Shown: positions 1 to 10,109, counted from the stretch's first letter. The stretch is 64,000 nt of DNA from Luteimonas marina (GCF_007859325.1 NZ_VOHK01000005.1:372001-436000), one strand, 5' to 3'. Program-made: numbers and translations. Notes: generated from the sequence alone by a model not told the origin.

Positions 1-1
1 C

Positions 2-1705
2 TCAATACCCCGCCGCCTGCCCGTCCTTGCGCGACTCGCTGGCGCCGACGTAGCCGCCGTGCGGATTCACCATGATCGCCTGGTAGCCGCCGTAGGGGCC
101 GTCGGCGAAGCGCACGCTGTGGCCCTTGCGCATCAGCGCGCGCACGGTCTCGTACGGGAAGCCGGTCTCGAGGTCGACCTCGCCGCCGTCGTGCATCGCG
201 ACGGCCTGGCCGGCCGGTTCGGTGGAGCCGTCGTGCTGGATGCGCGGCGCGTCGCCGGCCTCCTGCAGGTTCATGCCGAAGTCGATCAGGTTGAGCAGGA
301 TCTGCACGTGGCCCTGCGGCTGCATCGCGCCGCCCATCACCCCGAAGCTCAGCCAGGGCTTGCCGTCCTTCGTCGCGAACGCGGGGATGATGGTGTGGAA
401 CGGACGCTTGCCCGGCGCGTAGCCGTTGGGATGGTCGGCCCTGAGCACGAACTGCTCGCCGCGGTCCTGCAGGATGAAGCCCAGTCCCGGCGGCGCCATG
501 CCGCTGCCCATGCCGCGATAGTTGGACTGGATCAGCGAGACCATCATGCCCTCGCGGTCGGCGACGGTCAGGTAGATGGTGTCGCCCTCGTCGAGCTGCT
601 TCGGCGTACCGGGCTGCACCTCGCGCAGCGCGCGCTCCATCGAGATCAGCTTGCCGCGTTCGCGCGCGTAGTCCTTGGAAATGAGCCTGGCCACCGGCGC
701 CGGATGGAAGGCGGGGTCGGCGTACCAGCGCGCGCGGTCGGCGAAGGCGAGCTTCTTGGCCTCGACGAACAGGTGCACGTGCTCGGGGCTGCCGAAGCCG
801 TACGACTTCAGGTCATGCGGTTCCAGCAGGTTGAGGATCTGCAGCGCGGCGATGCCCTGCCCGCTTGGCGGCAGCTCCCAGACCTCGACGCCGCGATAGT
901 TCGTCGACACCGGATCGACCCACTCGCCGGCATGCGCGGCCAGATCGTCGTAGGAGAGGAAGCCGTCGTTGGCCTTGAAGTAGGCGTCGATGGTGCGTGC
1001 GATGTCGCCCTTGTAGAACGCGTCGCGGCCGCCGTCGGCGATCTGTTGCAGGGTGTTGGCGAGGTTGGGGTTCTTCCAGGTCTCGCCGGTGCGCGGCGCG
1101 CGCCCGTCGATCGTGAACTGTTCGCTGAAGCCCGGCCACTTCGACAGCCGCGGCACCGAACGATCCCAGTAGTACGCGATCACCTCGTGCACCGGATGGC
1201 CTTCGCGCGCGTAGCGGATCGCGGGCTGGAGGTTCTGCGCCATCGTGCGCTTGCCGAAGCGCGCGTGCAGCGCGAACCAGCCGTCGACCGCGCCCGGCAC
1301 GGTGACCGGCAGCGGGCCGTGCGGCGGGATGTCGGTCAGCCCGCGGCGCTCGAACTCGGCCAGGGTCAGCGACTTCGGCGAGCGCCCGGAGCCGTTGTAG
1401 CCGTGCAGCTTGTTCGTCGCCGGATCCCAGACGATGGCGAACAGGTCGCCGCCGATGCCGTTGCCGGTCGGCTCCATCAGCCCGAGCGCCGCGTTGGCGG
1501 CGATCGCGGCGTCGACCGCCGATCCGCCCGCCTTCATCACGTCGAGCGCGACCTGGGTGGCCAGCGGATGCGAGGTCGCCGCCATCGCGTGCGGGGCATG
1601 GACCTCGCTGCGGGTCGCGAACGGCTGGCCGGTGATGCGGTCGGCGGCGTGCAGTGCCGGCGCGGACAGCAGCGCGGCCCACAGGACGAGCGCTCTTGCC
1701 TTCAT
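2..1705 (-). CDS. ggt: gamma-glutamyltransferase, exported
   Basis: The 567-residue protein is a gamma-glutamyltranspeptidase. These periplasmic N-terminal nucleophile hydrolases cut glutathione and other gamma-glutamyl compounds and mature by self-cleavage. The sequence around GDTIYLTVAD places the catalytic Thr of the small subunit at about residue 376, and the following GMGSG...GLGFILQDRG block is the conserved substrate-pocket region. I chose the start at 1705 because it begins a clear signal peptide (MKARALVLWAALLSAPALHA); the 39 in-frame residues upstream look non-coding. The TGA stop lies at the very edge of the window, so the gene is complete. The length is normal for the family. Confidence 0.93.
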   Translation of the reverse strand: MKARALVLWAALLSAPALHAADRITGQPFATRSEVHAPHAMAATSHPLATQVALDVMKAGGSAVDAAIAANAALGLMEPTGNGIGGDLFAIVWDPATNKLHGYNGSGRSPKSLTLAEFERRGLTDIPPHGPLPVTVPGAVDGWFALHARFGKRTMAQNLQPAIRYAREGHPVHEVIAYYWDRSVPRLSKWPGFSEQFTIDGRAPRTGETWKNPNLANTLQQIADGGRDAFYKGDIARTIDAYFKANDGFLSYDDLAAHAGEWVDPVSTNYRGVEVWELPPSGQGIAALQILNLLEPHDLKSYGFGSPEHVHLFVEAKKLAFADRARWYADPAFHPAPVARLISKDYARERGKLISMERALREVQPGTPKQLDEGDTIYLTVADREGMMVSLIQSNYRGMGSGMAPPGLGFILQDRGEQFVLRADHPNGYAPGKRPFHTIIPAFATKDGKPWLSFGVMGGAMQPQGHVQILLNLIDFGMNLQEAGDAPRIQHDGSTEPAGQAVAMHDGGEVDLETGFPYETVRALMRKGHSVRFADGPYGGYQAIMVNPHGGYVGASESRKDGQAAGY

Positions 1706-1816
1706 CGATGGACCTCGTGAATCCGGGAAGGCGGCAACATAACGCATGGCCGTGACCGGCAGAACGATCGCCGACCCCTCAAGGGGCCTTTTCGCGGTCG
1801 CGGAAGCAGACGCCAT

Positions 1817-1920
1817 CGTCATCCCCGCGAAAGCGGGAAGCGCTTTTCAACAGCCGAATGGCTGGTCATCCATTTGGCTTTACGCAACGACGCTGGATCC
1901 CCGCTTTCGCGGGGATGACG
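1817..1920. repeat. dispersed inverted repeat, GTCATCCC family, copy 1
   Basis: Arms of about 21 bases (CGTCATCCCCGCGAAAGCGG and its complement) face each other across an AT-richer centre. Related copies lie at 16669, 41943, 55488 and 62523. All are intergenic. The element resembles the REP/small non-autonomous palindromic repeats common in this bacterial family. It sits just upstream of the ggt start. Confidence 0.85.
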
Positions 1921-1992
1921 ACCTTCAATCGCGCAGGCCGTCAAGCCGATCGCGATGATCGGCACCGGATCGATCGCGGATCTCCGGACCGG

Positions 1993-2643
1993 TCAGGGCC
2001 AGGCGGGCGGATTCTCGCGCCAGGCCGCCAGCACTTCGGCGAGCACGGCGCGGTCGGCCTCGCTCCAGTCCGGCAGCAGGCCGGGCAGCGCGGACGGGTT
2101 CGACCAGCGCTCGGGATAGGTGCGCACGGCGGCGGCGTACCACGCGACGGCTTCCTCCCGGCGATCGAGCTTCCACAGGGCCAACGCCAGCGTCGGCGGC
2201 ACCCATGCCGGATGGACGATGCGGTTGCTGAACGCCTGCGGCCATTGCGCCAGCGCGCCCTCGACGTCGCCCGCGCGGTACAGGTCCCAGGCCTGGTTCC
2301 AGTGCACGGCACGGCGCAGGGTGCTGCCGCTGGTGGTCAGCTCCACGGCGCGTGCGTACAGCGCCTTGCCGTTGTCGATGCGGCCAGAGGCCATCGACAG
2401 GTGCGCGAGCTGCGCGACCACCTCGTCGGCATTGCGGCCGCCACGCTTCATCTGGCGCGCGAGCTGCTCGACGGTCGCGTCGTCGCTGCCGGGAATGGCG
2501 ACGATGGCGCGCGTCACGCCCGGATCCTCGTCGAAATAGAACTCCTCGGGTTTCGGCATTGACTGCGCCGAGGCGACGGCGGAAAAACCCACCAGCAACA
2601 ACAAGATGCACGCGTGCGAGAACGCACGTGTCTTGGATTTCAT
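1993..2643 (-). CDS. exported tetratricopeptide-repeat-like protein
   Basis: The predicted 216-residue protein starts with a signal peptide (MKSKTRAFSHACILLLLVGF...ASAQS). The mature part is alpha-helical with TPR-like helical pairs, for example around WNQAWDLYRAGDVEGALAQW and LALWKLDRREEAVAWYAAAV. TPR proteins usually scaffold protein contacts; no partner can be named here. The start at 2643 was preferred over an upstream in-frame start at 2811 because of the signal peptide. It is transcribed in the same direction as ggt, but the repeat at 1817 lies between them. Confidence 0.7.
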   Translation of the reverse strand: MKSKTRAFSHACILLLLVGFSAVASAQSMPKPEEFYFDEDPGVTRAIVAIPGSDDATVEQLARQMKRGGRNADEVVAQLAHLSMASGRIDNGKALYARAVELTTSGSTLRRAVHWNQAWDLYRAGDVEGALAQWPQAFSNRIVHPAWVPPTLALALWKLDRREEAVAWYAAAVRTYPERWSNPSALPGLLPDWSEADRAVLAEVLAAWRENPPAWP

Positions 2644-3060
2644 CCCGGTAATCCCCTGTATACGGCAACGACCTCCCGCCGGGATTGTAGCGGCACTGCA
2701 TGCGGATCGTGTAATCGGCGCGCCCGATCGGCCGGACACCATCATGAATGAACTGCCTCGGCGCCCGAGGAGAAGGACGGTGTCGGGGGAGAAGGACGGT
2801 GTCAGAGTCACCTTCTGACATCTGCTTCAGAACTTTCCGAACTTCTCCCGAGAGGCTGGATGAGGTCGCCAGACGGATGTCCAGGCAATAGTCGGGGCAT
2901 GGAAGGATTGCTCCGCGGGAATCGGACCGCGCGGGCGCCCGAGGTCTTCGAACAAGTGAACCTGGCCCCTTTTCTCCAGGCAAGGGTCTGCCCCAGGGTT
3001 CGCGGGCCGGCGCGGCTTTCTATCCTCGGTGACAGGACCATCCATCCGAGGCACGAGTAC
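2644..3060. other. intergenic region between divergent genes
   Basis: No convincing gene is seen in these 417 bases. They contain a tandem duplication of GAGAAGGACGGTGTC near 2770-2803. They should hold the promoters of the divergent TPR gene and of the gene at 3061. An open frame begins upstream at 2860, but its first residues look non-coding. Confidence 0.5.
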
Positions 3061-4137
3061 ATGGCGTTCCCGACGAATCCCTGGATCCCACCGATTCCGC
3101 CGATCCCGCTGATCGATTTCAACCGCGAGCTCAACCAGCGCGTGCTGGACCTGCACCTGCAGGGCACGGACGGCCCGCGCCTGCTGCACTCGGGTCCCGG
3201 TTCGGACTGGATCCCGCAGGGCCAGGGCCATGACGCGGGCCGCGGCGAGGTGCTGTCGACTTACAACGACGGCGGGCAGGTGCTGCTGTCGTTCCAGAAG
3301 ATCGTGTCCGAATGCGATCCGGCGACCGACGAGGTCTCGGTCATCCTGGGCGGCGATCCGGAGGATCCCGACGCCGGCGCGCCGTCCAAGGGCGGCGGCG
3401 TGGCCACCGACGGCGAATACATCTATGTCGCCGACACGCAGGAGGTGTACGTCTATCGACGCACCGACGTCGAGGCCGCCCTGCAGCCGGAAGCGCCGCG
3501 ACCGCCGCTGCGGCCGGACGCACAGCCGTCCACCTCGCAACTGCTGCAGCGCCCGGTGACGCCGACGGTCGAGGCGATCGCACGCATCCCGATCGACGCC
3601 GGCGACGGCAACGACATCTCCGCCAGCTACCTCACCCTGCACGACGGCCACCTGTACGTCGGCGACTTCACTTCCACCGGCATCACCAACACGTTCTCCG
3701 GACGCAACGATCCGACCCGCGACGCCGAGCTGCGTCGCTACGCGCTCGACCCCGATACCGGCCTGTTCGACCCCGCCGACTACCGCTCCATCGAGGCGCC
3801 GAAATACGCCCAGGGCGCGGTGGTCACCGACACCGGCGTGCTGTTCTCCACCTCGCTGGGCAGCGGCGTGACCGCGCCCGCCGACGACCTGGTGTTCCAG
3901 CCCACGACCGACACGCCGGCCACCTTCTCCACCGACGGCGACGCGCGCGAGGTCGGCCACCTGCCGCACTACGCGCAGGGCCTGAACGTCATCGACGGAG
4001 AACTGTGGGTGACGCACGAGAGCGCCGCCGACAAATACCGCGACAACGTCGACGATCCGCTCGACCACATCCAGCGCTATTCGATCGACGACCTCGGCCT
4101 GTCGCCCGGGGATCTCGGGATCGACACGCGCGGCTGA
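3061..4137 (+). CDS. unrecognised protein with propeller-like strands
   Basis: I do not recognise this 358-residue protein. The chosen ATG gives a proline-rich start (MAFPTNPWIPPIPPIPLIDF) with no signal peptide. Several short beta-type segments recur, such as DGEYIYVADTQEVYVYRR, DGHLYVGDF and DGELWVTHES, which suggests a beta-propeller-like fold. It is acidic. The phospholipase gene follows 160 bases downstream on the same strand, so a shared locus is possible. An in-frame extension to 2860 exists, but its composition is unlike the rest. Confidence 0.6.
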   Translation: MAFPTNPWIPPIPPIPLIDFNRELNQRVLDLHLQGTDGPRLLHSGPGSDWIPQGQGHDAGRGEVLSTYNDGGQVLLSFQKIVSECDPATDEVSVILGGDPEDPDAGAPSKGGGVATDGEYIYVADTQEVYVYRRTDVEAALQPEAPRPPLRPDAQPSTSQLLQRPVTPTVEAIARIPIDAGDGNDISASYLTLHDGHLYVGDFTSTGITNTFSGRNDPTRDAELRRYALDPDTGLFDPADYRSIEAPKYAQGAVVTDTGVLFSTSLGSGVTAPADDLVFQPTTDTPATFSTDGDAREVGHLPHYAQGLNVIDGELWVTHESAADKYRDNVDDPLDHIQRYSIDDLGLSPGDLGIDTRG

Positions 4138-4297
4138 CGGACCGGGCGGCCTGGCGGCATCCCGGTCCACCTTCCCGCGGCGGAAGCTCATTCAGCGTGC
4201 GCGGGCGCAGCAACCGCCCTCGCCCTCGGGCACGCCCTAGCTGTACGGAACGCCCGGCCGCGCTAGCTTTGCCATACCAGTTGGTACGGAGACCGCC

Positions 4298-5908
4298 ATG
4301 GGCGTCGGCATTTCACCCGTCATCGATTCCGGCTCGCGCTGGCAGCTGCCGCCGTCGGCGCTGTTCGCCACGACGCCGCTGGTGTCGCCGATCACGACCC
4401 ATGGCGGCTATCGCCCCGAAACCAGCTACCACCCGCAGCTGCAGTCGCCGGCCACCTCCCCCGCCGGTGGCACGCCGCCGTCCGCGGCCGGTGGCCAGTA
4501 CGGCATCCCTGCCGGCAGCACCCTGCGCGACGTCACCAGTGGCACCCAGGCGCAACCCTTCGACGTGACCCTGTCGCAGCTGGCGACCGCGGTCTACGGC
4601 ACCCGCGGCGATCCGCCGGAAGGCTGGAGCGCGGTCACCGACCCGCAGCTGCAGGAAATGGGCGTGGCCGACCCGCAGGCCTGGCGCCTGCAGTACCTCG
4701 GCGCCAACGACAGCGTGCCGAGCAACGACCAGGAATTCCGCGCCGAGGTCTACACCGACGGCGAGGGCAACTACGTGCTGTCCTACCGCGGCACCGCCGA
4801 GGGCGCCGACGACTGGGACAACAACTTCCGCCAAGGGCTGGGCTACGAGACCAACGACGGCGACAAGTTCAGCGTCACCGCGGTCAACACCGCCGTCGAG
4901 TTCGCGCGCGTGTTCGGCGACAACCCGGGTGGCGAATCGCGCAACCTCGCGATCACCGGCCATTCGCAGGGCGGCGGGCTGGCCTCGGTCGGTTCGATCG
5001 CCAGCGGCGTGCCGGCGGTCACCTTCGACGCCTCCGGCATCCATCCCAACACCTTCGACCGCATGGGCATCGACCCGCAGCGCGCGCGCGACCTGGCCGA
5101 AGGCGGCCAGATCCGCGCCTATTCGCTGTCGGGCGACGCCCTGACCAACGCGCAGGACAGCTGGATCACCGGAATCGTCGCGCCCGACGCGATCGGCACC
5201 CAGATCGTGGTCGATCCCGCGGCCGCGGACGAACACAACATGTTCACGAACTACGGGCCGATGGAAGGCTTCTCGCCCGAACAGAGCGAGCTGATCAACA
5301 CCGGCGTCGAGGTCGGCCGCCATACCCCGTTCCTGCCGATCAACCCGGTCACGGGCGTCCTGACCGGCGCCGCCAACCTCGCCGGCACCCTCGGCTACGC
5401 CGCGATCAGCCACAGCCCCAATGCGCTGACCGCAGCGATGATCGAGCGCGAGCCCTGGCAGGCGGGCTACGAGAATCCGTCCAATGTCGGCCGCGACGCG
5501 CAGAACCTGCTGCCCGACGAACTCAAGGACGACTACGCGCGCAACGTGCACGACTTCGCCACCGACATCGACGCGGTGGTCGCCGGCGACTTCGCCGAGG
5601 GCCGCTACGTGCAGGGCGGCGCAAGCCTGATCGGCGACTTCGCCGAGGGCGCCTTCAACTCCACCGGCGATACGGTCGATCGCTATGCCGATTCGCTCGC
5701 CGCGACGATCGACGAGCATGTGGACGGCTGGGTCGGCGACGTGCTGTCGGGCACGGTCGACTTCGGCGGCGACGCGGTCGAGTTCGTGGCCGATGCCGGC
5801 GGACAGGTCGTCGAGACGCTCGCCGACGGCGCCGGCTGGCTGGCGCAGGGCGCGACCGATGCCGCCCAGGGCGTGGGCAACTTCATCGGCGGGCTGTTCG
5901 GCAGGTAG
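4298..5908 (+). CDS. class 3 lipase-like phospholipase, possible secreted effector
   Basis: The 536-residue protein has an alpha/beta-hydrolase core with the nucleophile elbow GHSQGGG (Ser223). Likely triad partners are Asp280 (SGDALTN) and His313 (ADEHNMFTNY). The layout resembles PhlA-type phospholipase A and related lipase_3 effectors. The first 80 residues are low-complexity and proline-rich with no Sec signal. The last 100 residues are glycine/alanine-rich amphipathic repeats (DFGGDAVEFVADAGGQVVE) that could contact membranes. A good ribosome site (GGAG) precedes the ATG. An ankyrin lipoprotein follows directly, which fits a toxin with an immunity partner. The substrate and export route are unknown. 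Confidence 0.7.
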   Translation: MGVGISPVIDSGSRWQLPPSALFATTPLVSPITTHGGYRPETSYHPQLQSPATSPAGGTPPSAAGGQYGIPAGSTLRDVTSGTQAQPFDVTLSQLATAVYGTRGDPPEGWSAVTDPQLQEMGVADPQAWRLQYLGANDSVPSNDQEFRAEVYTDGEGNYVLSYRGTAEGADDWDNNFRQGLGYETNDGDKFSVTAVNTAVEFARVFGDNPGGESRNLAITGHSQGGGLASVGSIASGVPAVTFDASGIHPNTFDRMGIDPQRARDLAEGGQIRAYSLSGDALTNAQDSWITGIVAPDAIGTQIVVDPAAADEHNMFTNYGPMEGFSPEQSELINTGVEVGRHTPFLPINPVTGVLTGAANLAGTLGYAAISHSPNALTAAMIEREPWQAGYENPSNVGRDAQNLLPDELKDDYARNVHDFATDIDAVVAGDFAEGRYVQGGASLIGDFAEGAFNSTGDTVDRYADSLAATIDEHVDGWVGDVLSGTVDFGGDAVEFVADAGGQVVETLADGAGWLAQGATDAAQGVGNFIGGLFGR

Positions 5909-5968
5909 TCGCCCGGATGCCACGGTGAAGCCGATGCCCACTTGCGCGGCGCTATGATCGGGCCTGAA

Positions 5969-6715
5969 ATGTCGCGCATGCGCCGCCTTCCCGCGATCGT
6001 GTCCGCGCTCCTCCTCTGTTGCGCCGCTGGGTGCGCCCGACCGTCCATGAGCAACGACGCCTTCTCCAATCCCGAACTGTCCGCGCTCGCCGACGCCGTG
6101 GACCGCGGCGACGCGCCCGAGATCCGGCGCCAGCTCGAACGCATCGACGCCGACACGCCCGGCAGCGACGGCGGCACGCTGTTGATGGCGGCGATCAAGC
6201 GCGGCCGCACGGCGAGCGTGGAAGTGCTGCTGGAAGGCGGCGCCGATCCCAATCGTGCCGATCCACGCGGCGATACGGCGGTGCATGCGGCCGCGTTCTC
6301 CGGCAAGGCGGAGCTGCTGCAGGCGGTGCTCGCCCACGGCGGCGATGCCAACGCACGCAACACCCATACCGGCGCCACGCCGCTGGTGCAGGCGCTGCTG
6401 TCGCCGGACGCGGGGCAGTACGCGGCGCTGCTGGCCGCCGGCGCCGATCCCGACGTCGCCGACGACAACGGCGACACGCCGCTCCACGTCGCCGCGCGCA
6501 CCAACAACGGCGGGGCGATCCTGGCCCTGCTGGGCAAGGGCGCGTCGCCGCTGGCGAAGAACTCGGGCGGCGCGACGTTCCAGTCGTACTACTTCGGCTA
6601 CAACCGCGCGATCCTCAACGACCGCGCGCTGGAGGAACGCCGGCAGGTCGTCGCCTGGCTCAAGGCCAATGGCGTGCCGCTGGAGGCGGCGGTGGGCGAG
6701 GCGGACCTGGAGTAG
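5969..6715 (+). CDS. ankyrin-repeat lipoprotein, candidate immunity protein
   Basis: The 248-residue protein has a lipoprotein signal (LPAIVSALLLCCAAGC) followed by four or five ankyrin repeats, seen as GGTLLMAAIKRG, GDTAVHAAAFSGKAELLQAV, GATPLVQALLS and GDTPLHVAARTNNGG. It should be anchored in an envelope membrane facing the periplasm. It begins 60 bases after the phospholipase stop. Ankyrin proteins are known accessory or immunity partners of bacterial phospholipase effectors, so protection from the neighbouring enzyme is a reasonable inference. Alternative starts at 5954 and 5978 would keep the signal. Confidence 0.75.
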   Translation: MSRMRRLPAIVSALLLCCAAGCARPSMSNDAFSNPELSALADAVDRGDAPEIRRQLERIDADTPGSDGGTLLMAAIKRGRTASVEVLLEGGADPNRADPRGDTAVHAAAFSGKAELLQAVLAHGGDANARNTHTGATPLVQALLSPDAGQYAALLAAGADPDVADDNGDTPLHVAARTNNGGAILALLGKGASPLAKNSGGATFQSYYFGYNRAILNDRALEERRQVVAWLKANGVPLEAAVGEADLE

Positions 6716-6731
6716 GAATCCTGGCGTCGGC

Positions 6732-6833
6732 TGGCCCCCACCCCGGCCCTCCCCCGCAGGCGGGGGAGGGAGCCAAAAGCGGCCGGCTCCTCCTCCCTCC
6801 CCCGCCTGCGGGGGAGGGCCGGGGTGGGGGCCA
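6732..6833. repeat. nested perfect inverted repeat, C/G-rich
   Basis: Two perfectly complementary arms of about 38 bases begin TGGCCCCCACCCCGGCCCTC. Each arm also contains its own small hairpin (CCTCCCCCGC-AGG-CGGGGGAGG). The element lies between the convergent ankyrin and aceA genes. It looks like a mobile palindromic repeat rather than a simple terminator. Confidence 0.85.
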
Positions 6834-6846
6834 CCGAAGTCCCGAC

Positions 6847-6877
6847 AAGAAAACGGCCGGGCATCACGCCCGGCCGT
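6847..6877 (-). terminator. rho-independent terminator of aceA
   Basis: On the minus strand a perfect 10-bp stem (ACGGCCGGGC / GCCCGGCCGT, 5-base loop) is followed by TTTTCTTGT, 41 bases after the aceA stop. Confidence 0.8.
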
Positions 6878-6917
6878 TCCCTCCCTCCCACTCCTTAGCC
6901 CTCGCCGTGCCGCGTCC

Positions 6918-8255
<1,338 letters not shown>

Positions 8256-8274
8256 GGGGGTCTCCGGTGGAGCC

Positions 8275-8376
8275 GTGATTCGTGGATTGGTGATTGGTGA
8301 TCCGAAAGAGCGGATGGCTGGCGTTCGCGAACGGGATCGGTTTTTTCCAATCACCAATCACGAATCACCAATCACC
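8275..8376. repeat. inverted repeat of GATTGGTGATT units between aceB and aceA
   Basis: GTGATTCGTGGATTGGTGATTGG at the left is mirrored at 8347-8376 by CCAATCACCAATCACGAATC and further copies of the unit. The two arms could form a large hairpin in an aceB-aceA transcript and alter the ratio of the two enzymes; this effect is inferred. Confidence 0.75.
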
Positions 8377-8381
8377 GCTCT

Positions 8382-9995
8382 TCAGATCCGCTCGTAAGCC
8401 GGCAGCGTCAGGAAGTCCTCGAGCGTGCGGCGATGGGTCAGCTCCTCGAGCAACGCGATCGCTTCCTGCACGCGCGCGGCGCCCGGCATCGGCTGGCCGG
8501 CCAGGCGCGAGGGCAGGTTGAGCAGCACGCGGTCGAACAGCGCCTCGTCGATGACGGTGCCGTCGTGCAGGTGCAGCGGGGTGCCGCCCTTGTCGCCGGC
8601 GTGCAGCCACTGCCACAGCTGGGTGCGCGCGATCTCGGCGGTGGCGGCATCCTCCATCAGCCAGTGGATCGGCACGCAACCGTTGCCGTCGAGCCAGGCG
8701 GCGAGGTAGCGCACGCAGACCTCGACGTTGCTCTCGAAGCCGATGCGCGTGATCGTGCCCAGCGACGGCGCCAGCAGGTCGCGCTGCGTGACGATGACCT
8801 CCTCGCGGCCCAGGTGCTGCTGGTGCTTCGAGGGCATGCGCTCGTCGAACACCTCGCGCGCCAGCGGGATCAGCGCCGGATGCGCGACCCAGGTGCCGTC
8901 GTGGCCGGCGGTGACCTCGCGCAGCTTGTCCGCGCGCACCCGCGCCAGCGCCTGCTCGTTGGCCTCGGCGTCGTTGTTGATCGGGATCTGCGCGGCCATG
9001 CCGCCCATCGCGTGCGCGCCGCGGCGGTGGCAGGTCTGGATCAGCAGCTCCGAGTAGGCCTTGAGGAACGGCTGGACCATCGTCACCTGGCCGCGCTCGG
9101 GCAGCACGCGGTCGCGGTGCGCGCGCAGGGTCTTGATGTAGGAGAAGATGTAGTCCCAGCGTCCGCAGTTGAGCCCCACGATGCGCTCGCGCAGCGCGTG
9201 CAGGATCTCGTCCATCTCGAACGCGGCCGGCAGCGTCTCGATCAGCACCGTGACCTTCATCTGCCCCTGCGGCAGGCCCAGCTCGCGCTCGACGTGCGAG
9301 AGCACGGCGTTCCACAGCGCGGCCTCCTCCATCGACTGCAGCTTGGGGAGGTAGAAGTAGGGGCCACGATCCTTCGCCGCCAGCGCCTTCGCGTTGAGCC
9401 AGGCGTACAGGCCCAGGTCGAACAGGGCGCCGGACATGCGTTCCCCGTCGACCAGCACGTGCTTCTCGTCCAGGTGCCAGCCGCGCGGACGCACGATCAG
9501 CACCGCGCGCTCGTCCTCGGGGCGCAGTTCGTAGCGCTTGCCATTGTCGCCGGTGAACGCCAGCGCGCCTTCGATCGCCTCGCGCAGAGCGCGCTGGCCG
9601 GTGACCAGGTTCTCCCAGGTCGGCGTGGTCGAATCCTCGAAATCGGCCATGTAGCAGCTCGCGCCCGAGTTCAGCGCGTTGATGACCATCTTCGGATCGA
9701 CCGGGCCGGTGATCTCGACCCGGCGGTCCTGCAGCGCCTCCGGCGCCGGCGCCACGCGCCAGTCGCCGTCGCGGATCGCGCGGGTGTCCTCGCGGAAGTC
9801 GGGCAGGGCGCCGGCGTCGAACTCGGCCTGGCGGCGGCGGCGGGCTGCGAGCCGCGCCTGCCGCTCCGGCTCGAACCGGCGATGCAGCCCGGCCAGGAAG
9901 GCCTGCGCGCCGTCGTCGATCAGGTCGGCGGTGGCGGCGGAATCCGGCAGCTGGATGCCGGGAGCGATCGGGGAGGGCTTCAGGACGGCGGACAT
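8382..9995 (-). CDS. aceB: malate synthase A
   Basis: The 537-residue enzyme condenses glyoxylate with acetyl-CoA to malate, completing the glyoxylate shunt. Conserved blocks include NSGASCYMADFEDS, GLNCGRWDYIFS and GMAAQIPI. The length matches the A form (about 530), not the 720-residue G form. It is the first gene of the aceB-aceA unit, is divergent from the LysR gene, and has a GGAG ribosome site 8 bases ahead of the ATG. Confidence 0.96.
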   Translation of the reverse strand: MSAVLKPSPIAPGIQLPDSAATADLIDDGAQAFLAGLHRRFEPERQARLAARRRRQAEFDAGALPDFREDTRAIRDGDWRVAPAPEALQDRRVEITGPVDPKMVINALNSGASCYMADFEDSTTPTWENLVTGQRALREAIEGALAFTGDNGKRYELRPEDERAVLIVRPRGWHLDEKHVLVDGERMSGALFDLGLYAWLNAKALAAKDRGPYFYLPKLQSMEEAALWNAVLSHVERELGLPQGQMKVTVLIETLPAAFEMDEILHALRERIVGLNCGRWDYIFSYIKTLRAHRDRVLPERGQVTMVQPFLKAYSELLIQTCHRRGAHAMGGMAAQIPINNDAEANEQALARVRADKLREVTAGHDGTWVAHPALIPLAREVFDERMPSKHQQHLGREEVIVTQRDLLAPSLGTITRIGFESNVEVCVRYLAAWLDGNGCVPIHWLMEDAATAEIARTQLWQWLHAGDKGGTPLHLHDGTVIDEALFDRVLLNLPSRLAGQPMPGAARVQEAIALLEELTHRRTLEDFLTLPAYERI

Positions 9996-10043
9996 TGCGG
10001 GCTCCAGTGGATATTGCGGTGCAGCAGCACCATCCGCCCGGCG

Positions 10044-10096
10044 TAATTATTTGACAACACAGTTTTTTCAATGTAATTCATAAGTTTTTCAAATAA
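10044..10096. promoter_or_regulatory. divergent aceB / lysR promoter region
   Basis: This AT-rich island in GC-rich DNA contains TTATTTGA (10047-10054) mirrored by TCAAATAA (10089-10096), a candidate LysR binding pair. On the plus strand TTGACA (10051-10056), 17 bases, TAATTC form a plausible promoter for the regulator. On the minus strand TTGAAA (10066-10071), 16 bases, TAATTA form one for aceB. These assignments are read by eye. Confidence 0.6.
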
Positions 10097-10109
10097 ACGT
10101 TGCGAATCA

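Noticed and set aside
2860-3060. Upstream extension of the 3061 gene
   Set aside because: Composition and codon pattern change before MAFPTNPW; the extension shows no protein-like features.
8256-8357. 34-residue N-terminal extension of isocitrate lyase
   Set aside because: It is translated from the GATTGGTGATT repeat; the ATG at 8255 has a ribosome site and the family-typical start.
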